From Deltaproteobacteria bacterium CG03_land_8_20_14_0_80_45_14 (GTDB lineage Bacteria; Desulfobacterota; BSN033; UBA1163), in contig PEUO01000208.1 in NCBI GenBank assembly GCA_002780715.1, positions 1 to 50,446 of the forward strand: a stretch of 50,446 nt of DNA, in the 5' to 3' direction. The position numbers were made by a program, and so were the translations under genes. Numbering within the stretch: the stretch's first letter is position 1; the number at the start of each line of letters is the position of its first letter. Positions 26,035-34,223 of the stretch are shown piece after piece. Under the pieces are notes generated by a model that saw nothing but the letters and a program-made list of their open reading frames with translations, was not told where the DNA came from and ran no database searches.

Positions 26035-26928
26035 TCATTTCTTCCGTTTTGAATCAAAAGCTGCAATCTCTGCTACAATGGCAAGGATCGTCCGGGCATT
26101 CTCATAGACCGGGGTGTCCACCATTTTCCCCATATAGGAAACAGCCGCAGCGCCCTTCGCAATTCCCTCTTCCTCAAAAACCTTTACAACACCTTTTGCC
26201 CAATCCACATCTTCTGGAGATGGGGTGTAGATTTTATGTGCGGGTTCGATCTGGCTTGGATGAATAAGCATTCTTCCTTCATAGCCTAACTGACGGCCGA
26301 AGCGCGTATTCTTCTCAAAGGCTTCTGTGTCTTTAAAAGCTACAAATGGACAATCAATGGCAATGCAACCCGCAGCCCTGGCAGCCACAGCGTTATGAGC
26401 TCTCGCATATAATTGTTCATCTCCTTCGATGGTGAGTTTCACCCTCATATCTTTTGTATAATCGACAGCGCCGAAGATAAGAGAATTGACTCGTTTGCTG
26501 GCGATGGCTGAAGGATAAGCATGAATCACCCCTTTGGCTGTCTCGATAAGAAGCTGAATGGCGATGCTCCCTACTTTGAGCCCTCTCCTTCGCTCTAACT
26601 CTTCCAGTTTCCAGTCAAGACGTTGAACATGATCCGCACCGCCACACTTGGCGAGGCAAACACCCGAAAGCCCTTCATGAACAATGGCCTCAAGATCATC
26701 ATTGGTCATCAATGTCTCCCAGTTGTTGATTCGAACATAAATAGTAGATCCACCCGATCCTGCAAATTTCAAGTTCTCCCGCGTCATTTCACGAGCTTTT
26801 GGTTTCTCGGCAGGGGGGACGGAATCCTCCAAATCTAAAGTGATGATGTCAGCTGGAGTTTCGGGAGCCTTGGAAATCATCTTATCATTATTACCCGGAA
26901 TATAAAAAACGGATCTCATCACAGTCAT
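26035..26928 (-). CDS. HpcH/HpaI aldolase / CitE family: malyl-CoA or citramalyl-CoA lyase-like
   Basis: A TIM-barrel CoA-ester lyase of about 297 residues. The N-terminal RSVFYIPGNNDKMISKA and LDLEDSVPPAEK (metal and acyl binding), the QLLIETAKGVIHAYPSA segment (catalytic Glu), and GRMLIHPSQIEPAHKIYTPS near the C-terminus are typical of CitE/Mcl proteins. AGGAGGT precedes the ATG at 26928 by seven bases. It follows the SucD-like gene, matching malate-CoA ligase plus malyl-CoA lyase pairs that split malate to glyoxylate and acetyl-CoA, as in the serine cycle. A citramalyl-CoA or other 3-hydroxyacyl-CoA substrate remains possible. Confidence 0.78.
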   Translation of the reverse strand: MTVMRSVFYIPGNNDKMISKAPETPADIITLDLEDSVPPAEKPKAREMTRENLKFAGSGGSTIYVRINNWETLMTNDDLEAIVHEGLSGVCLAKCGGADHVQRLDWKLEELERRRGLKVGSIAIQLLIETAKGVIHAYPSAIASKRVNSLIFGAVDYTKDMRVKLTIEGDEQLYARAHNAVAARAAGCIAIDCPFVAFKDTEAFEKNTRFGRQLGYEGRMLIHPSQIEPAHKIYTPSPEDVDWAKGVVKVFEEEGIAKGAAAVSYMGKMVDTPVYENARTILAIVAEIAAFDSKRKK

Positions 26929-27030
26929 GTTAGCACCTCCTATTTTATTTTTATGATAAATCGTGAGGCGTAAAGCGTTAGGGGTAAGGCGAAAACCCCT
27001 CACACCTAACGCCTTCCGGCTCACGTCATG

Positions 27031-27927
27031 TTAGGCTTTTAATAGCCGTTTAATAGTTGGAGCGATTTCATCGGGCCGGTCCACTACATGAACTCCTGCT
27101 TCTTTAAGAGAAGCGATCTTACTCTTCGCTGATCCCTTCCCTCTTTCGATAATACTGCTCGCATGGGAAAACCGCATTCCTTCCGGAGCCCATGCCCCGG
27201 CCACATAAACAACAAGGGGTTTCGTAAATTTTTTTGTTCTCACTGCATCGGCTGCCTCTTCTTCATAAGGACCGCCAATTTCACCAAAGATCGCAACACC
27301 CTTTGTATCCTTATCCGCTTCGAAAAGAGGCAGGATGTCGCCGAAGGACTGACCCACAACCGGCTCTGTCCCGATATGCAAGACCGTGGTCACACCAAGG
27401 CCTGCCTGTTGAATAGCCCATGGCACCGTACCAGACTGCCCACCACTTCTTGAGATGACACCCACAGGCCCTGGCACAAAAACTCTTTTTGCAAACTCCG
27501 GAGTGCCTCCGAGCCAGCCCGCGGCCGCAATGCCAGGACTGATAATGCCAATTGATCCTGGGCCCAAAAGGCGGGCGCCTTTCTGTTTCCCATAAGCCAT
27601 CATTTCAAGGATGTCGTACAAAGGAACCCTCTCCACAGGCATGACGATGAATTTAATCCCAGCATCCAATGCCTCAAGCACCGCATCCTTCAGGCCTGGG
27701 CCGGGAACAAATGTCACGCTTGCATCAATGGGACCTTTCATCCTCACAGCCTCTTCGACGGTGTTAAAGACAGGAATTCCTGAGACTTCTTCTCCGCCCC
27801 TTCCAGGTGTTACCCCGGCCACTACCTTGGTGCCGTAACCTTTCATAAATGCGGCTCGAGCCGAACCTTCTCTTCCTGTAATTCCTTGGACTAAAATCGT
27901 TGTATTCTTTTCAAGTAGAATAGCCAT
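27031..27927 (-). CDS. succinyl-CoA synthetase alpha-like subunit, possibly malate-CoA ligase
   Basis: A SucD-type CoA-binding ligase subunit of 298 residues. The N-terminal TTILVQGITGREGS is the CoA-binding Rossmann start, GPVGVISRSGGQSG lies mid-protein, and the phospho-histidine is in MRFSHASSIIERGKGSA (SucD: MGHAGAIIxGGKGTA). GGAGG lies nine bases upstream of the ATG at 27927, preferred over 27990. With the SucC-like subunit and the CitE-like lyase it fits a malate thiokinase (MtkB), but succinate or other dicarboxylate use cannot be excluded. Confidence 0.78.
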   Translation of the reverse strand: MAILLEKNTTILVQGITGREGSARAAFMKGYGTKVVAGVTPGRGGEEVSGIPVFNTVEEAVRMKGPIDASVTFVPGPGLKDAVLEALDAGIKFIVMPVERVPLYDILEMMAYGKQKGARLLGPGSIGIISPGIAAAGWLGGTPEFAKRVFVPGPVGVISRSGGQSGTVPWAIQQAGLGVTTVLHIGTEPVVGQSFGDILPLFEADKDTKGVAIFGEIGGPYEEEAADAVRTKKFTKPLVVYVAGAWAPEGMRFSHASSIIERGKGSAKSKIASLKEAGVHVVDRPDEIAPTIKRLLKA

Positions 27928-27968
27928 CTCTCTCAGCCTCCGTCTGTCAAAGATTGCACAAAGTGTTA

Positions 27969-28125
27969 TGCTGAACTCTGAAAGTGTCATGCCGAACCAG
28001 GTCCTGAACTTGATTCAGGATCTAACGATTTCGGCATCTCTTCAGGGCAGGCTTGTTTCAGCATCTCATGAACCAGACCCTGAACCAACCCGTGAAACAA
28101 GTTCAGGGCATAGTTCAGGGTGACA
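27969..28125. repeat. GTCATGCTGAAC-family palindromes
   Basis: Several copies of TGCTGAAC/GTTCAG and CCTGAACTTGATTCAGGATC form overlapping hairpins in the spacer between the SucD-like gene and the small Cys-rich gene. Confidence 0.55.
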
Positions 28126-28163
28126 AGAAGAGAGTTTCAACATCATAAATTTGTAATCTGAAA

Positions 28164-28448
28164 TTAAACGACGCCATGTTTTCTTTTATACTCTTCTAGT
28201 CCGGGGATCGGGGCTTCAATGGTGATTGCCTTGTTTCCTCTGAACCAGCATTCGTACTCGCATGCGAGACACTCTGTCCCCACGCGTTTAGCAAATTCCG
28301 CATCCCCTGCAAGGGCCGGTTTTCCATCCATGATGACCAGAATGCCTCGATCAAAGAGTTTGCATCCCGCAGCGCAGGCATGGGTTTTACAATCAAGACA
28401 TTTGCTATCATCGATGATGACCTTGATTGTCCTCTCTTCAAATTGCAT
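28164..28448 (-). CDS. small cysteine-rich ferredoxin-like protein
   Basis: A 94-residue protein with Cys motifs CLDCKTHACAAGC (CX2CX4CX3C) and, further on, CLACEYEC (CX2CX3C). The arrangement suggests one or two iron-sulfur clusters, as in atypical ferredoxins. Sequence around the Cys is acidic to neutral and there is no membrane segment. It lies between the SucC-like and SucD-like genes, which are otherwise adjacent in most genomes, so an electron-transfer or regulatory partner for the CoA ligase is conceivable. I know no assigned function. Confidence 0.65.
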   Translation of the reverse strand: MQFEERTIKVIIDDSKCLDCKTHACAAGCKLFDRGILVIMDGKPALAGDAEFAKRVGTECLACEYECWFRGNKAITIEAPIPGLEEYKRKHGVV

Positions 28449-28477
28449 AAACCTTCCTCCTTAACGATCTAAGAGCT

Positions 28478-28620
28478 GTCATTCCCGCCCCGTATCAAGT
28501 ACGGGATAAACTCCAGCGGGAATCCAGACGTCGTCTCTGCGGAAGCAGGGATCTATAATAAAGAAACTGGGTTCCTGTTTGCACAGGAAACCCTGGATTC
28601 CGGATCAAGTCCGGAATGAC
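28478..28620. repeat. GTCATTCCCG...CGGAATGAC dispersed repeat
   Basis: Second copy of the element at 18602-18726: opens with GTCATTCCCGC, contains CCCGTATCAAGTACGGG and GGGAATCCAG, and closes with TGGATTCCGGATCAAGTCC and GGAATGAC. Confidence 0.65.
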
Positions 28621-28652
28621 AAGATGTGTAAAGTCATTTCTGAGACAGTACA

Positions 28653-29906
28653 CTAGGCCTTGATGCCTCTTTTCTTTCGATATTCATCAATGAGGGCCCT
28701 CATGCGTTTTGCCAGAAACTCGGTCTCATACACTTTATCGCTTCCATAGATTTCGATCGGATTCTGCAAATCCGCTGTTCCCTCCTTTAGAATTTCCATC
28801 GATTCCTTTTCCTTATTTCCGCAAAGCAAGAGCACACAGGGGAACCCGGGTCTCTTGGGAAGCTCTTCTCTCAGGGCCTTTACCACTCCGTGGGCATGGT
28901 GCCACTGCTCCTGATTGGCCACAATGAACCCGCCGAGCATGTAACCTTCAATATCCGGTTGAGAGATAATGACCTTAGCAGCCCGGTAGACTTTTGCGGC
29001 GGTCGGGTTACCGCTCGTATCGGCATAGTTGGCAATCTTGAGACCCTGGCGATTCAGTGCGTCCACGCCAAGGATAGCGCCGCCTCCTCCGATTCCATGG
29101 TAGCCGACGTAACCCAGTCCTTTCTTATCTGGAGCCATTTGAGCAATATAACAGGTCCCCCGGAGATCGCCCTCCTCGATCCACCATGCAATCTTGTCAA
29201 ACTCGGTGGGAGGAGTCGGGGCCTCCCGGGCTACATCGATGCCCAATTCGGGATGGCGGAATACTGACGAGTCGTCGATGGCCATACGGCAATCCCCAGC
29301 GATAATTTTTCCTTCTTTAGTTTGGATCAGAGGATTAATCTCTGCTGTCCGGCAATTATATCCCTTGAACGTCTGATACAAACCCATGATCGCCTGGGCA
29401 ATGGAGGGGAGAACCTTGGTAGGAACCTTTAGCTTCACACAAAGGTTGAGAGCATCATAGAGGCGGAAGCCTCGAAGGACATCCACATTTATTTGTGCGA
29501 TTTTTTCCGCAGGCACCGATTCGATATCCATCCCGCCTTCCGTGCTAAACATGACGACTGGAGCCCTCACCTCTCTCGAAGCATCGATGATGACTCCGAC
29601 ATAATATTCCTTGTCGACGTTGAGTTTCTCTTCAACGAGCGCCTTTTCAACTTTTAGATTCTTGATCTCCATTCCGAAGAGATCTTTAGCAACCTTCTCC
29701 GCATCATCAGGGTTATTCGCAAATTTAATCCCCCCTGCTTTTCCACGACCACCAGCCCAGACTTGTGATTTGATGGCCACGGGCTTGCCGATCTTTTCGG
29801 CTATCTTCCGGACCTCCTGTGGAGTCGTGACTACCTCACCCTGAGGGATTGGCACCTTCGCTCCCTTAAGCAACTGTTTTCCCTGATATTCATATAATCG
29901 AGCCAT
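28653..29906 (-). CDS. succinyl-CoA synthetase beta-like subunit (ATP-grasp), possibly malate-CoA ligase
   Basis: An ATP-grasp CoA-ligase subunit of 417 residues, slightly longer than SucC (about 388). The start MARLYEYQGKQLL, the nucleotide-binding VWAGGRGKAGGIKF and AEINPLI metal-binding motif are intact. The C-terminal domain (VGYHGIGGGGAILGVDAL, SGNPTAAKVYRAAKVI) diverges from standard SucC at the position of the GNGAGLAM and GGGA loops. It is the first gene after the divergent promoter region with the FadR-type regulator, and heads the operon with the ferredoxin-like, SucD-like and lyase genes. Confidence 0.78.
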   Translation of the reverse strand: MARLYEYQGKQLLKGAKVPIPQGEVVTTPQEVRKIAEKIGKPVAIKSQVWAGGRGKAGGIKFANNPDDAEKVAKDLFGMEIKNLKVEKALVEEKLNVDKEYYVGVIIDASREVRAPVVMFSTEGGMDIESVPAEKIAQINVDVLRGFRLYDALNLCVKLKVPTKVLPSIAQAIMGLYQTFKGYNCRTAEINPLIQTKEGKIIAGDCRMAIDDSSVFRHPELGIDVAREAPTPPTEFDKIAWWIEEGDLRGTCYIAQMAPDKKGLGYVGYHGIGGGGAILGVDALNRQGLKIANYADTSGNPTAAKVYRAAKVIISQPDIEGYMLGGFIVANQEQWHHAHGVVKALREELPKRPGFPCVLLLCGNKEKESMEILKEGTADLQNPIEIYGSDKVYETEFLAKRMRALIDEYRKKRGIKA

Positions 29907-29963
29907 AACTACCTCCTAAAAGGCCACTAATTTGAAAAATTAATTGGGTTAACATTTTGCAAT

Positions 29964-29992
29964 TTTATAACAAATGAGGCGAATCTTGTCAA
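29964..29992 (-). promoter_or_regulatory. promoter for the SucC-like operon
   Basis: On the minus strand a perfect TTGACA (29992-29987), 17-base spacer and TATAAA (29969-29964) precede the SucC-like start by about 57 bases. The TGGT-N3-ACCA operator at 30014-30026 lies just upstream of the -35 box. Confidence 0.7.
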
Positions 29993-30013
29993 CAAAAAAG
30001 ATTCAATGTGAAA

Positions 30014-30026
30014 ATGGTCAGACCAT
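30014..30026. promoter_or_regulatory. FadR-type (GntR) operator 1
   Basis: ATGGTCAGACCAT is a perfect 13-base palindrome containing TGGT-N3-ACCA, the half-site pattern of FadR-subfamily GntR regulators. It lies 21 bases upstream of the -35 box of the SucC-like promoter. Confidence 0.7.
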
Positions 30027-30087
30027 AAAACAAAATTTGATTTTTACCTTTAGATTTCGAATAATTAAATGATTTTTTATTTTAATA

Positions 30088-30116
30088 TTGACAAAATATT
30101 GAGATTTTTTTAAAAT
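30088..30116 (+). promoter_or_regulatory. promoter for the GntR regulator and downstream genes
   Basis: TTGACA, a 17-base spacer and TAAAAT on the plus strand, about 70 bases before the regulator's ATG. The -10 box overlaps operator 2, which is consistent with autorepression. Confidence 0.65.
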
Positions 30117-30128
30117 GGTTTGACCATT
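30114..30128. promoter_or_regulatory. FadR-type (GntR) operator 2
   Basis: AATGGTTTGACCATT, a 15-base palindrome with the same TGGT-N3-ACCA core as operator 1. The centres of the two operators are 101 bases apart. Confidence 0.7.
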
Positions 30129-30185
30129 AAAACATCGCAAATTAAATGAAACTCTGAAACCCACCCTCTTGGTAGGGGGTCTTTT

Positions 30186-30884
30186 ATGTTCAAATCCATC
30201 AAACACACCAAAATTTCTGATGAGATTGTGAATCAGATAAAAAGTCAAATCAGCGAGGGGATGTTAAAGCCTGGAGATCGCCTTCCCCCTGAAAGAGAAC
30301 TTGTCAATCAATTTGGTGTGAGCCGTCCGTCCCTTAGAGAAGGCCTGAATTTCTTGGTTGCCATGGGCTTTTTGGAAGTAAGAGGAAAAAGGACCTACAT
30401 CAAATCGGTGGCGTCAGAGAGTATGCAAAATCCTCTCTCTTTGCTCATCAAGGCAGATACCCAGAAGATCTTCGACCTGATCGAGGTAAGAAAAGCTATA
30501 GAGGTTTGGGGCGCTTTTCTTGCTGCCCAGAGGGCTACAGAAGAGGATATTAAACAATTGGAGAATATCATCGAGGAGATGAGGAAATCCTTTGAGGAGG
30601 GACGTTCCTGGGAAAAGCAGGATGCCGACTTTCATCTCGGCATTGCTCAGGCAACCCATAACACCATCCAAACCCATATAATGTCCACAATCTATGACCT
30701 TCTCAGGGAATCTATGGCAAAGGTTTTTAAAGACCGAACAAAAGTGAAGAAATTGATCGATCAGCATTATCGAATATTCAGTGCGATTAAAAACCACTCT
30801 CCCGATAAAGCCCGAGAAAGAACCCTCGAGCATCTGAATTATGTCGAGTCAGAGGTGAAGGCATCGACCGTTCGCAAGGAATAG
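30186..30884 (+). CDS. FadR-subfamily GntR transcriptional regulator
   Basis: A 232-residue DNA-binding regulator. The N-terminal winged helix shows the GntR pattern GMLKPGDRLPPERELVNQFGVSRPSLREGL; the C-terminal FCD ligand domain carries the putative metal-binding residues in DADFHLGIAQATHN and DQHYRIFSAI, with a final His in EHLNYVE. FCD-domain regulators commonly sense small organic acids such as glycolate, lactate or malonate-type ligands. It is transcribed divergently from the SucC-like operon and upstream of the second glcD-like cluster, and the spacer holds two matching operators, so it probably controls both sides and itself. Confidence 0.88.
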   Translation: MFKSIKHTKISDEIVNQIKSQISEGMLKPGDRLPPERELVNQFGVSRPSLREGLNFLVAMGFLEVRGKRTYIKSVASESMQNPLSLLIKADTQKIFDLIEVRKAIEVWGAFLAAQRATEEDIKQLENIIEEMRKSFEEGRSWEKQDADFHLGIAQATHNTIQTHIMSTIYDLLRESMAKVFKDRTKVKKLIDQHYRIFSAIKNHSPDKARERTLEHLNYVESEVKASTVRKE

Positions 30885-30950
30885 ATGCAGGGCGTGATGG
30901 TTGAGGATGGAATGACCCAGGGGTTATAATTGTTATAGGGAGTCTAAGGT

Positions 30951-32321
30951 ATGTTTGCAATACAAAAACTGATTGAAATCGTCGGAGTAGAAAATTTCAC
31001 CGATCAGTTGGAAGAATTGGTTCCTTATAGTTATGACGCTTCGATGAATGTTCATCGACCCGATGCGGCGGTCTGGCCTGAATCAATCGAGCAGGTCTCT
31101 AAAATCGTCAAGCTTGCTAATGAATTTAAGATCCCTGTTGTCCCCCGAGGAGCAGGAACAAGTTTGAGTGGTGGAGTTATTCCCATCCGTGGTGGAATCA
31201 TTATTGACCTATCCCGGATGAATCGAATTCTTGAAGTCAGCATTGAGAACCGTTATGCTCGAGTTCAGGCCGGCGTGGTCTGTGATGATCTCAACAGAGA
31301 ATTAGCAAAACGTGGTTTTACTTTTCCTCCTGACCCTGCAAGCAGTACGGTTGCCACACTCGGAGGAAACGTTGCGACCAACGCTGGCGGAATTAAAGGG
31401 GCTAAATATGGCACCACCCGGGACTATGTCCTTGGCCTCCAGGTAGTTCTGCCAACTGGAGAGATAATGCACACAGGCTCTTATACGATGAAATGCGTCT
31501 CTGGTTACGATTTGGCTAAGCTTTTCATCGGGGCGGAAGGAACGTTGGGAGTGATCACTGAGGTTACATTAAAAATCAATCCCCTTCCCCGTCATGCCAT
31601 GACTGCCGTGGCCACTTACGCCAAATTGGAGGATGCAGGGAAAGCCATCTTTCAGACCATGACCAGTGGAGTGATTCCCAGTGTCATGGAGATTCTGGAC
31701 AAGGTCACGCTCAAATCGATTAAAGAGAACACGGACATCGATCTTCCTGAAGCAGAGGCAATGATCTTGACGGAAACAGACGGATAAACCTGGGAAGAGG
31801 TGGAGGCCCAGATGGAGGTGGTCCTTCGTATTCTCAAGCAGAATAACCCCACAGAGATCAAGACAGCGAAAGATGAAAAGGATCGGCTCAATCTCTGGAA
31901 AGCTCGTAAATCCGCTTATGCTACCCTCGCCCGGGTAAGCGCCAGTTTTGTCCTGGACGATGTCACGGTTCCTATTTCCAGAATACCCGAGTTACTGGTT
32001 GGAATTCAGGAGATCTCCCAAAGATACGGGATCGTGGTCGCCACCTTTGGTCATGCCGGCGATGGAAACCTCCACCCACAGATCCTCTACGATGAATACG
32101 ATCCAGAACAAGTGGAAGGGATGGAAAAGGTCGAAGAGGAGATTTTTCGCCTCGCCATTTCACTCAACGGAACCCTCTCGGGTGAACACGGTATCGGCCT
32201 CTCCAAAGCAAACTATATGACATTGGAACATGATCCCGTAGAAATGGCCTTGATGAAACAGATTAAGAGAACCTTGGATCCCAACAACATTATGAATCCT
32301 GGGAAAAGGGCATTGGATTAA
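30951..32321 (+). pseudogene. second GlcD-like FAD-linked 2-hydroxyacid dehydrogenase, interrupted by in-frame TAA
   Basis: A full-length GlcD/D-lactate dehydrogenase-type protein of 456 codons is encoded in one reading frame apart from a single TAA at 31785-31787 (codon 279). The N-terminal part has VVPRGAGTSLSGG, FPPDPASSTVATLGGN and GAEGTLGVITE; the C-terminal part after the stop has FGHAGDGNLHPQILYDEYD and GTLSGEHGIG. No frameshift is present and both halves look under protein-coding constraint. It resembles the glcD at 23372-24757. It may be a recent pseudogene, a sequencing error, or two interacting fragments; recoding of TAA is least likely. It is followed by CCG and lipoyl-protein genes. 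Confidence 0.8.
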
Positions 32322-32325
32322 GAAA

Positions 32326-32442
32326 GGGTTCGAGGGTTCAAGGTTCCAAGGGTTCAAGGGTTCAAGTGAAGATATTAAAGAGGAATTGTTTTTAATTTAT
32401 TAAACCCTGTAACCCATGACCCCTTGACTCCTTGAACCCTAT
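32326..32442. repeat. GGTTCAAGG/CCTTGAACC dispersed inverted repeat
   Basis: Left arm GGGTTCGAGGGTTCAAGG and following iterations, right arm CCCCTTGACTCCTTGAACCC. Same family as 12050-12238 and 49433-49522; the most regular copy. Confidence 0.65.
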
Positions 32443-32460
32443 TTTTAATTAGGAGGACTG

Positions 32461-33567
32461 ATGACCAATCAACTGCAGTTCGATGAAAAACAGCGGAAGG
32501 CCATTACCCAGTGTTCCCGCTGCGGCTTTTGCCGGGCGGTCTGCCCTATCTTTGACCTTACCAAAAGACCCATTACCAATGCTCGTGGGAAGATGATTCT
32601 CATGAAAGAGGTGATGGAGGGAAAGCTTCCCGTAAGCGAGGGAGTGGCCCAGGCTCTTCTCCGCTGCACCACTTGCATGAATTGCACGGTTAACTGTCCT
32701 TCAGGTGTGGATCCTCAGGAAGTGATTAAGGCTGCACGGAAGGATGTGGTCGCAGCGGGATACGACAACCTGTTTAAGAAAATGGGCGAGGTAGTTGAAA
32801 AATACGGAAATATCTATGGAGAGGAAGAGCGGCATGACTGGGGACACAAAAAGGGAAGCGCTCCTTACGTCCTTTTTGTGGGCTGCGTGGGAACTTACCG
32901 GGAAGAAGAAAGTGTGGAAGAGACCCTCCGGCTATTAGATCTTCTAAAAGTTGATTTCACCATGATCAATGAGGTCTGCTGCAGTGGTGTGATGGAGGAT
33001 GTGGGTTACAAGATCAAGGAGGAGTTGGCCCAGCATAATGTTCAAGAGCTACAGAAAACTTCCGCCAAAACACTGATCACGACTTGCCCTTACTGTTACC
33101 GGGTGTTCAAAGAACATCCTTCCTACAAAGATTTAGGAATGGAGGTCAAACACATCACTCAATTCCTCATAGACTTTGACTTTGGAGTGAAAACCAATAA
33201 AAAAGTGACTTACCACGATCCCTGCGATCTGGGCAGACACGCCGGCATCTATGATGAGCCAAGGGAGATCATCCGAAAGATTGCATCCAATTTTGTGGAG
33301 CCAAGGCGGACAAGAGAGAATGCCATGTGTTGCGGCTCAGGAGGCGGACTCAGGGGGTCGTTTCCTGAGGACTCCATCGAAATTGCAAGAAATCGCCTGA
33401 GCCAAATTATCGAAGAGACAGGAGCTGAAGTTCTGCTCACGGAATGTCCTTCCTGTCTGCACAATTTCAGAAATGCCAAGCTTAGAAAACAGAAGATTGA
33501 AATCTATAACATCACAGAGTTTATCGCCCTGCTGTTACAAGAGGCGCATAAAAAAGAAGCGGCATAA
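32461..33567 (+). CDS. CCG-domain iron-sulfur oxidoreductase
   Basis: A 368-residue protein with two [4Fe-4S] motifs (CSRCGFCRAVC and CTTCMNCTVNC) and two CCG-type domains. The first CCG domain reads FVGCVGTY, EVCCSGVME, TCPYC, so the usual CCG triplet is CCS; the second is canonical (HDPCDLGR, MCCGSGGGLRG, ECPSC). AGGAGG lies well placed before the ATG. It follows the interrupted glcD-like gene and precedes the lipoyl-protein gene on the same strand. Related proteins (GlcF, LutA, HdrD) pass electrons from a flavoprotein to a disulfide or quinone. The loss of one Cys in the first domain may reflect a different cluster. Confidence 0.82.
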   Translation: MTNQLQFDEKQRKAITQCSRCGFCRAVCPIFDLTKRPITNARGKMILMKEVMEGKLPVSEGVAQALLRCTTCMNCTVNCPSGVDPQEVIKAARKDVVAAGYDNLFKKMGEVVEKYGNIYGEEERHDWGHKKGSAPYVLFVGCVGTYREEESVEETLRLLDLLKVDFTMINEVCCSGVMEDVGYKIKEELAQHNVQELQKTSAKTLITTCPYCYRVFKEHPSYKDLGMEVKHITQFLIDFDFGVKTNKKVTYHDPCDLGRHAGIYDEPREIIRKIASNFVEPRRTRENAMCCGSGGGLRGSFPEDSIEIARNRLSQIIEETGAEVLLTECPSCLHNFRNAKLRKQKIEIYNITEFIALLLQEAHKKEAA

Positions 33568-33568
33568 A

Positions 33569-33612
33569 AATCCCCCCTCGCCCCCCTTTACTAAAGGGGG
33601 GTTGGGGGGATT
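33569..33612. repeat. long C-rich hairpin
   Basis: AATCCCCCC and CCCCCCTTTA on the left pair with TAAAGGGGGG and GGGGGGATT on the right, with a one-base loop and a TCG/TT internal loop. Same family as 15935-15978. It sits directly after the stop codon of the CCG gene and may attenuate transcription. Confidence 0.75.
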
Positions 33613-33670
33613 ATACGAGTCACGAGACACGGACACGGTCACGTTATTTTCTATTTGAGGGGGTGCGAAG

Positions 33671-34093
33671 ATGAATATCGAAGGATACGAATTTCCAGAA
33701 GGACTTTATTACGACAAGAATCATTTTTGGGCTCGAGTAGAAGGGGATCTGGTGGTCATGGGAATGAATGATTACGCCCAGAAGATGGCTGGTAGCGTTG
33801 TTTATGTGGGTCTTCCCCCCGAAGGGAAAAAACTTGTCCAGGGGAAAAACTTTACTAAGATTGAGTCAGGGAAGTGGCTTGGAAAGGTCTTTTCAGTCGT
33901 GAGCGGTGAGTTGGCGGCGGTGAATGAAGAGTTAGAAAAGAAAGCCAAATTGATCAACGAGGACTGCTATGGCAAAGGATGGATGTTTAAGATTAAACCC
34001 GACAACATGGATGAGCTCAAGAATCTCATGACCGATCCTGCTGTCATCCAAGAATGGCTTAAAGTAGAGATTGCCGAACACGGCCAGAAGTGA
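33671..34093 (+). CDS. GcvH-like lipoyl carrier protein
   Basis: A 140-residue protein of the glycine-cleavage H-protein fold. The lipoylation region reads KIESGKWLGKVFSVVSGEL, aligning Lys68 with the lipoyl-lysine of GcvH (ESVKAASDIYAPVSGE type). The start GLYYDKNHFWARVEGDL and late YGKGWMFKIKP are typical. The residue before the modified Lys is Gly rather than Val, and the C-terminus is about ten residues longer than usual. No gcvP, gcvT or lpd is in the window; instead it lies between two CCG iron-sulfur genes and upstream of a lipoate ligase. This resembles the lipoate-binding proteins (LbpA) that partner Hdr-like complexes. A redox-carrier role is therefore inferred. Confidence 0.85.
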   Translation: MNIEGYEFPEGLYYDKNHFWARVEGDLVVMGMNDYAQKMAGSVVYVGLPPEGKKLVQGKNFTKIESGKWLGKVFSVVSGELAAVNEELEKKAKLINEDCYGKGWMFKIKPDNMDELKNLMTDPAVIQEWLKVEIAEHGQK

Positions 34094-34223
34094 AGATGAT
34101 GGAGGTTGAAGGAGCGGCCCTTCAGGCCTTGAGGATAGAGGGTAAATCATTTGCCTCAAACACTTGCCTGCAGTAGGCAGGAAGTGCTCCTCAAGCGTAG
34201 CGCTCCTCAAACCTAAAACAAAT

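Noticed and set aside
30951-32321. Two independent genes at 30951-31787 and 31800-32321
   Set aside because: They are in the same frame, 12 bases apart, and together make one GlcD-like protein; the second part has no convincing own start.
33671-34093. Glycine cleavage system H protein in its classical role
   Set aside because: No P, T or L protein genes are near, and the neighbours are CCG iron-sulfur proteins and a cytochrome; lipoyl carrier for another complex is a better reading.
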